NCBI GenBank assembly: GCA_964512305.1 | Contig: CAZEIW010000043.1 | Coordinates: 43,967-107,966 of the forward strand | Source of the DNA: CAZEIW01 sp964512305 | GTDB taxonomy: Bacteria > Pseudomonadota > Gammaproteobacteria > Burkholderiales > Burkholderiaceae_F | Reading direction: 5' to 3' | Length of the DNA stretch: 64,000 nt | In this document: positions 60,938 through 64,000 of the stretch, one piece after another | Position numbering within the stretch: the first letter of the stretch is position 1 | Layout: every line of letters starts with the position of its first letter | Position numbers and translations under genes: made by a program | Notes under the pieces: model-generated | What the model was told of the DNA's origin: nothing | What the model saw: only the letters and a program-made list of their open reading frames with translations | The model's database searches: none

Positions 60938-61501
60938 TTGAGCGCGAGTGCCGTGGTGGTTCGCCGGCTCATGTCGGTGAGCGAATCGCAGCTGCAGGAG
61001 CTGGCGCAGGTACTGATCGACTGCGTCGAAGGGGGCGCGTCGGTGAGCTTCATGCACCCGTTGTCGCAGGCGAAGGCACTCGCGTTCTGGCGCCGCGTCG
61101 CCGAGGGCGTCGCCGGCGGGCAGCGCGCGCTCGTGATCGCGGAGCAGGAAGGGCGGGTCGTGGGCACCGTGCAGTTGCACCTGGATCAGCCGGAGAACCA
61201 GCCGCACCGCGCGGACCTGGCGAAGATGCTGGTTCACCGCCGCGTCCGACGCCAGGGCGTCGGTGCCGCGCTGCTGCGCATGGCCGAAGAAGTCGCGCGC
61301 GACTGCGGAAAGACGCTCCTGGTGCTCGACACCGCCAGCAGCGACGCCGAGCGCCTGTACGCCCGCCAGGGTTGGCAGTCGTGCGGCTATGTGCCCGAAT
61401 ACGCGCTGCTTCCGCAGGGCGGGCTTTGCGGCACCCGCTTCTACTACCGGCAGCTCGCAGGCCCGGCGTTTCAGGGGTCTGCCCCGGCATCGCCGGCCTG
61501 A
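60938..61501 (+). CDS. GNAT-family N-acetyltransferase
   Basis: A 187-residue acetyltransferase. LAKMLVHRRVRRQGVGAALLRMAEEVA contains the acetyl-CoA loop (RRQGVG, about residue 107), and LVLDTASSDAERLYARQGWQSCGYVPEYAL the C-terminal half of the fold. The start is TTG with AGGGAG at ideal spacing; a GTG at 60893 is an alternative that would add 15 residues. Substrate unknown. Confidence 0.85.
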   Translation: MSASAVVVRRLMSVSESQLQELAQVLIDCVEGGASVSFMHPLSQAKALAFWRRVAEGVAGGQRALVIAEQEGRVVGTVQLHLDQPENQPHRADLAKMLVHRRVRRQGVGAALLRMAEEVARDCGKTLLVLDTASSDAERLYARQGWQSCGYVPEYALLPQGGLCGTRFYYRQLAGPAFQGSAPASPA

Positions 61502-62043
61502 TCGAGACGCTCCAGCTCATGCTGAAGGCGGTTCGCGGCCCATCTATTCAATACGGCGACGCCGATGAACGTCGCCGCGATGACGACCCCGAGCCAAAGA
61601 GCATGCGCGGGGCCGCCGCGAACCTCGGTTGCGACTCCCCAGAGGAAGATCGCCATGCCCGGAACCAGCGGCAGCACGTACCAGGCCCACGCCGAGCGGA
61701 GCGCGTCGCGCTGGCGAACGAGTTCGGACCGAAGGAACCGGACGCAGGCGTCGCCTAGCCGGTCTGCCTGCAGACCACCGGCGCGCGCCCGCAGCTGAAC
61801 CAGCACGAACACCACTCCGGCGACGAGCAGCCCGTTGCCGAGCCGAAGCAAGGCCCCCTCCGAGCGCCAGAAGAAGAACGCGAACGCCGCGATCGCGACC
61901 GCACCGGCCAGGACTTCCCGGCGATTGCGCCTGCCGACGGCACGCGCGAGACTATGGGCACGTCCGCGGACTGCCGATGCGTCCATCGGGATCCCCTTGA
62001 TCGCCTGGTGCTGCCAGACGTCCTTCAATTCGCGCTCCGTCAT
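61471..62043 (-). CDS. Membrane protein encoded with the ECF sigma factor (possible anti-sigma)
   Basis: A 190-residue protein. The N-terminus TERELKDVWQHQAIKGIPMD is soluble, then four hydrophobic helices follow (EVLAGAVAIAAFAFFFW, LLVAGVVFVLVQL, WYVLPLVPGMAIFLWG, HALWLGVVIAATFIGVAVL). The ATG overlaps the sigma-factor stop (ATGA). A short cytosolic N-terminus plus membrane part downstream of an ECF sigma gene fits an anti-sigma factor, but no zinc-finger or recognised anti-sigma motif is present. Tail-to-tail overlap of 31 bases with the GNAT gene. Confidence 0.7.
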   Translation of the reverse strand: MTERELKDVWQHQAIKGIPMDASAVRGRAHSLARAVGRRNRREVLAGAVAIAAFAFFFWRSEGALLRLGNGLLVAGVVFVLVQLRARAGGLQADRLGDACVRFLRSELVRQRDALRSAWAWYVLPLVPGMAIFLWGVATEVRGGPAHALWLGVVIAATFIGVAVLNRWAANRLQHELERLDQAGDAGADP

Positions 62044-62579
62044 GTTCGTCGCCCCCTTGCGTTGAGCCGGGCAGACAGCAGCGCCTTGATCCGGTGGATC
62101 TTCGTCGCGACGTTGCCGGGCGAGATCCCCGTCACCTCGGCGATGGCGGCCGCCTCGAGATCCTCGAGGTACAGCAGCATCACCTGCCGGTCGGTCGTGC
62201 GCAGCGAGTGCACGATCGCCAGGATCCGCTGCAGGTCGAGGCGCCGGTCCGTCGAGTCGCTTCCGGCACTCTCGTCGGCCAGCTCCGCGGCCTCTTCCAG
62301 GGCGACCGCGTTGCGCTCCGCGCTGCGCACGCTTCTGTGCACGTGTGTGGCGCACGCGTTGTGGGCGACCCGGTACACCCAGGTGCGCAGCGAGCACTGA
62401 CCCTTGAAACCGGCAAGACTTTGCCACAGCGCAACATGCACCTCCTGCAGCAGATCCTGGCGCCGCGCGGCTTCCCTCTCATAGCCGGCAACGAACCGCG
62501 CGACGTCACGCCCGTGCTCGTCGATCGCCGCGCGATATCGCTGCTCCTGCGGCAACGAGAGGAATTGCGATAGCTCCAT
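62040..62579 (-). CDS. ECF-type RNA polymerase sigma factor
   Basis: A 179-residue sigma-70 family protein with regions 2 and 4 only. Region 2 is ARRQDLLQEVHVALWQSLAGF followed by LRTWVYRVAHNACATH; region 4 is TTDRQVMLLYLEDLEAAAIAEVTGISPGNVATKIHRIK (DNA-binding part GISPGNVATKIHRIKALL). An upstream ATG at 62606 would add nine residues; neither start has a strong ribosome binding site. It probably directs a small stress or envelope regulon, controlled by the membrane protein encoded downstream. Confidence 0.9.
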   Translation of the reverse strand: MELSQFLSLPQEQRYRAAIDEHGRDVARFVAGYEREAARRQDLLQEVHVALWQSLAGFKGQCSLRTWVYRVAHNACATHVHRSVRSAERNAVALEEAAELADESAGSDSTDRRLDLQRILAIVHSLRTTDRQVMLLYLEDLEAAAIAEVTGISPGNVATKIHRIKALLSARLNARGRRT

Positions 62580-62751
62580 TCGAAAACCCGGTGGGACGAG
62601 TGCCATTGGGCGGTCGACAAGATAGTCTTTCGCCGCCGGGGTTTCTTACAGATGCCGGCCAAGTCACCGCCACGCGGCGGCCGGATACCCGGCCTGCCCG
62701 TCGCGCCGTGATAGCCTGTGCGGTCCGGCCCCCTTGATCAGAGGAATCCGA

Positions 62752-63894
62752 ATGCCGCACCTGCGACCGGAGATCGACCCCGACGGCCTGCTCGAATACT
62801 CGGTCGTCTTCACCGACCGCGCGCTCAATCACATGTCGCGCCGGTTCCAGCAGGTGATGCGCGACATTTCCCAGATCCTCAAGGAAGCGTACCGCGGGCA
62901 TTCGGCCGTCATCGTCCCGGGCGGCGGGACCTTCGGCATGGAGGCCGTGGCGCGCCAGTTCGGGACCGGCCGCAAGGCGCTGGTCGTCCGCAACGGGTGG
63001 TTCAGCTTCCGCTGGACGCAGATCCTCGAGGCGGGCCGCATCGCGTCGGCGCATTCCGTGCTGAAGGCCCGGCCCGTTGCCACGGGCCGCCAGTCCCCGT
63101 TCGCGCCGGCCCCGGTCGGGGAAGTGGTCGCCGCGATCCGGGAGCAGCGGCCCGACCTGGTCTTCGCGCCGCACGTCGAGACCGCGGCCGGAATCATCCT
63201 GCCCGACGGTTATCTTCGCGCCGTCGCTGAGGCCGTACACGAATCGGGCGGGCTCTTCGTCCTGGACTGCGTCGCTTCCGGCGCGCTGTGGGTCGACATG
63301 CAGGCGGTCGGCGTCGACATCCTGGTGAGCGCGCCGCAGAAAGGTTGGAGCGGGTCCCCCTGCTGCGCGTTCGTGATGCTCAACGAGCGCGCCCGCAAGC
63401 TCATCGACGCCACCGAGAGTTCCAGCTTCGCCGCCGATCTGAAGAAGTGGCTGCAGATCATGGAGGCTTACGAGGCCGGCGGTCACGCGTACCACGCGAC
63501 GATGCCGACCGACGCGCTCACGCGCACCCGCGACATGATGGTCGAAACCCGGGCATGCGGTTTCGAGAAGCTGCGCTCGGCCCAGATCGAGCTGGGGCGG
63601 AAGGTCCGCGCCCTGCTCGCCGGCCGCGGCGTGCGCGGCACCGCGGCCGAGGGCTTCGAGGCGCCGACCGTGGTCGTCAGCTACACCGACGACGACGCGA
63701 TCCACACGGGCAAGGCCTTCCTGGCCCAGGGCCTGCAGATCGCCGCGGGCGTCCCCTTGCGCTGCGACGAGCCCGCCGACTTCAAGACCTTCCGTATCGG
63801 CCTGTTCGGACTCGACAAGCTCATGAACGTCGATCGAACCGCCGCGAGTCTCGACGCGGCGCTGACGCGGATCGGCGGCACCTCGAAGTCCTGA
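62752..63894 (+). CDS. Class V aminotransferase
   Basis: A 380-residue PLP enzyme of the class V, alanine/serine-glyoxylate aminotransferase-like group. Lys197 in LVSAPQKGWSGSP is the PLP lysine, Asp172 in FVLDCVASGAL the pyridine-binding aspartate, and VPGGGTFGMEAVARQF the phosphate region. Substrate not determined; serine-glyoxylate aminotransferase would fit a serine-cycle methylotroph, but no other serine-cycle gene is in the window and the phylogenetic subgroup cannot be read by eye. GAGGAA before the ATG supports the start. Confidence 0.88.
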   Translation: MPHLRPEIDPDGLLEYSVVFTDRALNHMSRRFQQVMRDISQILKEAYRGHSAVIVPGGGTFGMEAVARQFGTGRKALVVRNGWFSFRWTQILEAGRIASAHSVLKARPVATGRQSPFAPAPVGEVVAAIREQRPDLVFAPHVETAAGIILPDGYLRAVAEAVHESGGLFVLDCVASGALWVDMQAVGVDILVSAPQKGWSGSPCCAFVMLNERARKLIDATESSSFAADLKKWLQIMEAYEAGGHAYHATMPTDALTRTRDMMVETRACGFEKLRSAQIELGRKVRALLAGRGVRGTAAEGFEAPTVVVSYTDDDAIHTGKAFLAQGLQIAAGVPLRCDEPADFKTFRIGLFGLDKLMNVDRTAASLDAALTRIGGTSKS

Positions 63895-63901
63895 CAGTCC
63901 C

Positions 63902-63922
63902 CTCTCCCGCCATGCGGGAGAG
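63902..63922. repeat. Palindromic hairpin, dispersed element copy 2
   Basis: CTCTCCCGC (63902-63910) and GCGGGAGAG (63914-63922) around CAT, eight bases after the aminotransferase stop. It shares the stem core CTCTCCCGC with the hairpin at 58745-58770. Confidence 0.8.
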
Positions 63923-64000
63923 TCTGCTGCCGCTGCGGCGGCCGCACACGGACCATGAACCGAGTGCCAGCAAGAATGACGCCCGTGAATGCCGCGGGGG

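Noticed and set aside
63895..64000. Search for tRNA, rRNA, CRISPR arrays, attachment sites and insertion sequences across the window, ending with this tail
   Set aside because: No cloverleaf, regular spacer array, transposase motif or flanking inverted repeats were found; the tail holds only the palindrome already listed.

Overview
The window is very GC-rich, densely packed DNA of a Gram-negative methylotroph, most like a betaproteobacterium (Burkholderiales/Rhodocyclales type). That placement rests on gene content (TonB receptor, Lrp and MarR regulators, a PA2778/PA2779-type pair, methanol and formaldehyde oxidation genes) and on codon use, not on a search. About two thirds of it (roughly 745-40345) is one methylotrophy island. 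The last third is ordinary accessory and housekeeping DNA.

Layout. 1-696: end of a TonB-dependent receptor. 745-4039 (+): tetrahydromethanopterin (H4MPT)/methylofuran biosynthesis genes: a DmrB-like flavoprotein, a DHPS-like protein, DUF447 and mfnB. 4005-7347 (-): complete pqqABCDE, including a 24-residue pqqA and a strong hairpin between pqqA and pqqB. 7567-9580 (+): a MoxY/MoxX-like sensor kinase and response regulator. 9603-10844 (-): a methyltransferase and a membrane protein. 10922-13555 (-): mfnE, mfnF and mfnD-like genes, divergent from a HisA-like gene at 13544-14272. 14325-20900 (-): fae, a CitG-like gene, a RimK-like ligase, mch, a third ATP-grasp gene, mtdB and beta-RFAP synthase. 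21261-25974 (+): fhcBADC. 25999-30743 (-): xoxJ, xoxG, a folB-like gene and xoxF, with a pterin dehydratase divergent at 31206. 31585-36935 (-): mxaRSACKL in canonical order but with no mxaF, mxaI, mxaG or mxaJ. 37021-40345: two metallo-beta-lactamase-fold proteins, a SoxYZ-like carrier and a small cysteine protein (quinoprotein-associated set).

Together these genes describe one route. PQQ-dependent, lanthanide-type XoxF oxidises methanol in the periplasm and passes electrons to cytochrome XoxG. Fae captures formaldehyde on H4MPT, MtdB and Mch oxidise the C1 unit, and the FhcBADC complex releases formate through methylofuran. Most of the genes needed to build PQQ, H4MPT and methylofuran are interleaved with the enzymes that use them. 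Several of them (CitG-like, HisA-like, DHPS-like, DUF447, extra ATP-grasp) have no firmly assigned reaction.

After 40371: a Ser/Thr kinase, RNase T2, ferredoxin-NADP reductase, an Lrp regulator, glmS, a MarR regulator with an ATPase remnant beside it, a C39-type peptidase pair, a neprosin-like secreted protein, a beta-propeller plus HTH protein, DUF899, DUF2182, an esterase, an S1/P1 nuclease, an S10 peptidase, an Fpg/Nei glycosylase, a lipoprotein, an SMP-30-like protein, a GNAT acetyltransferase, an ECF sigma factor with a membrane partner, and a class V aminotransferase. I see no tRNA, rRNA, CRISPR array, prophage or intact insertion sequence.
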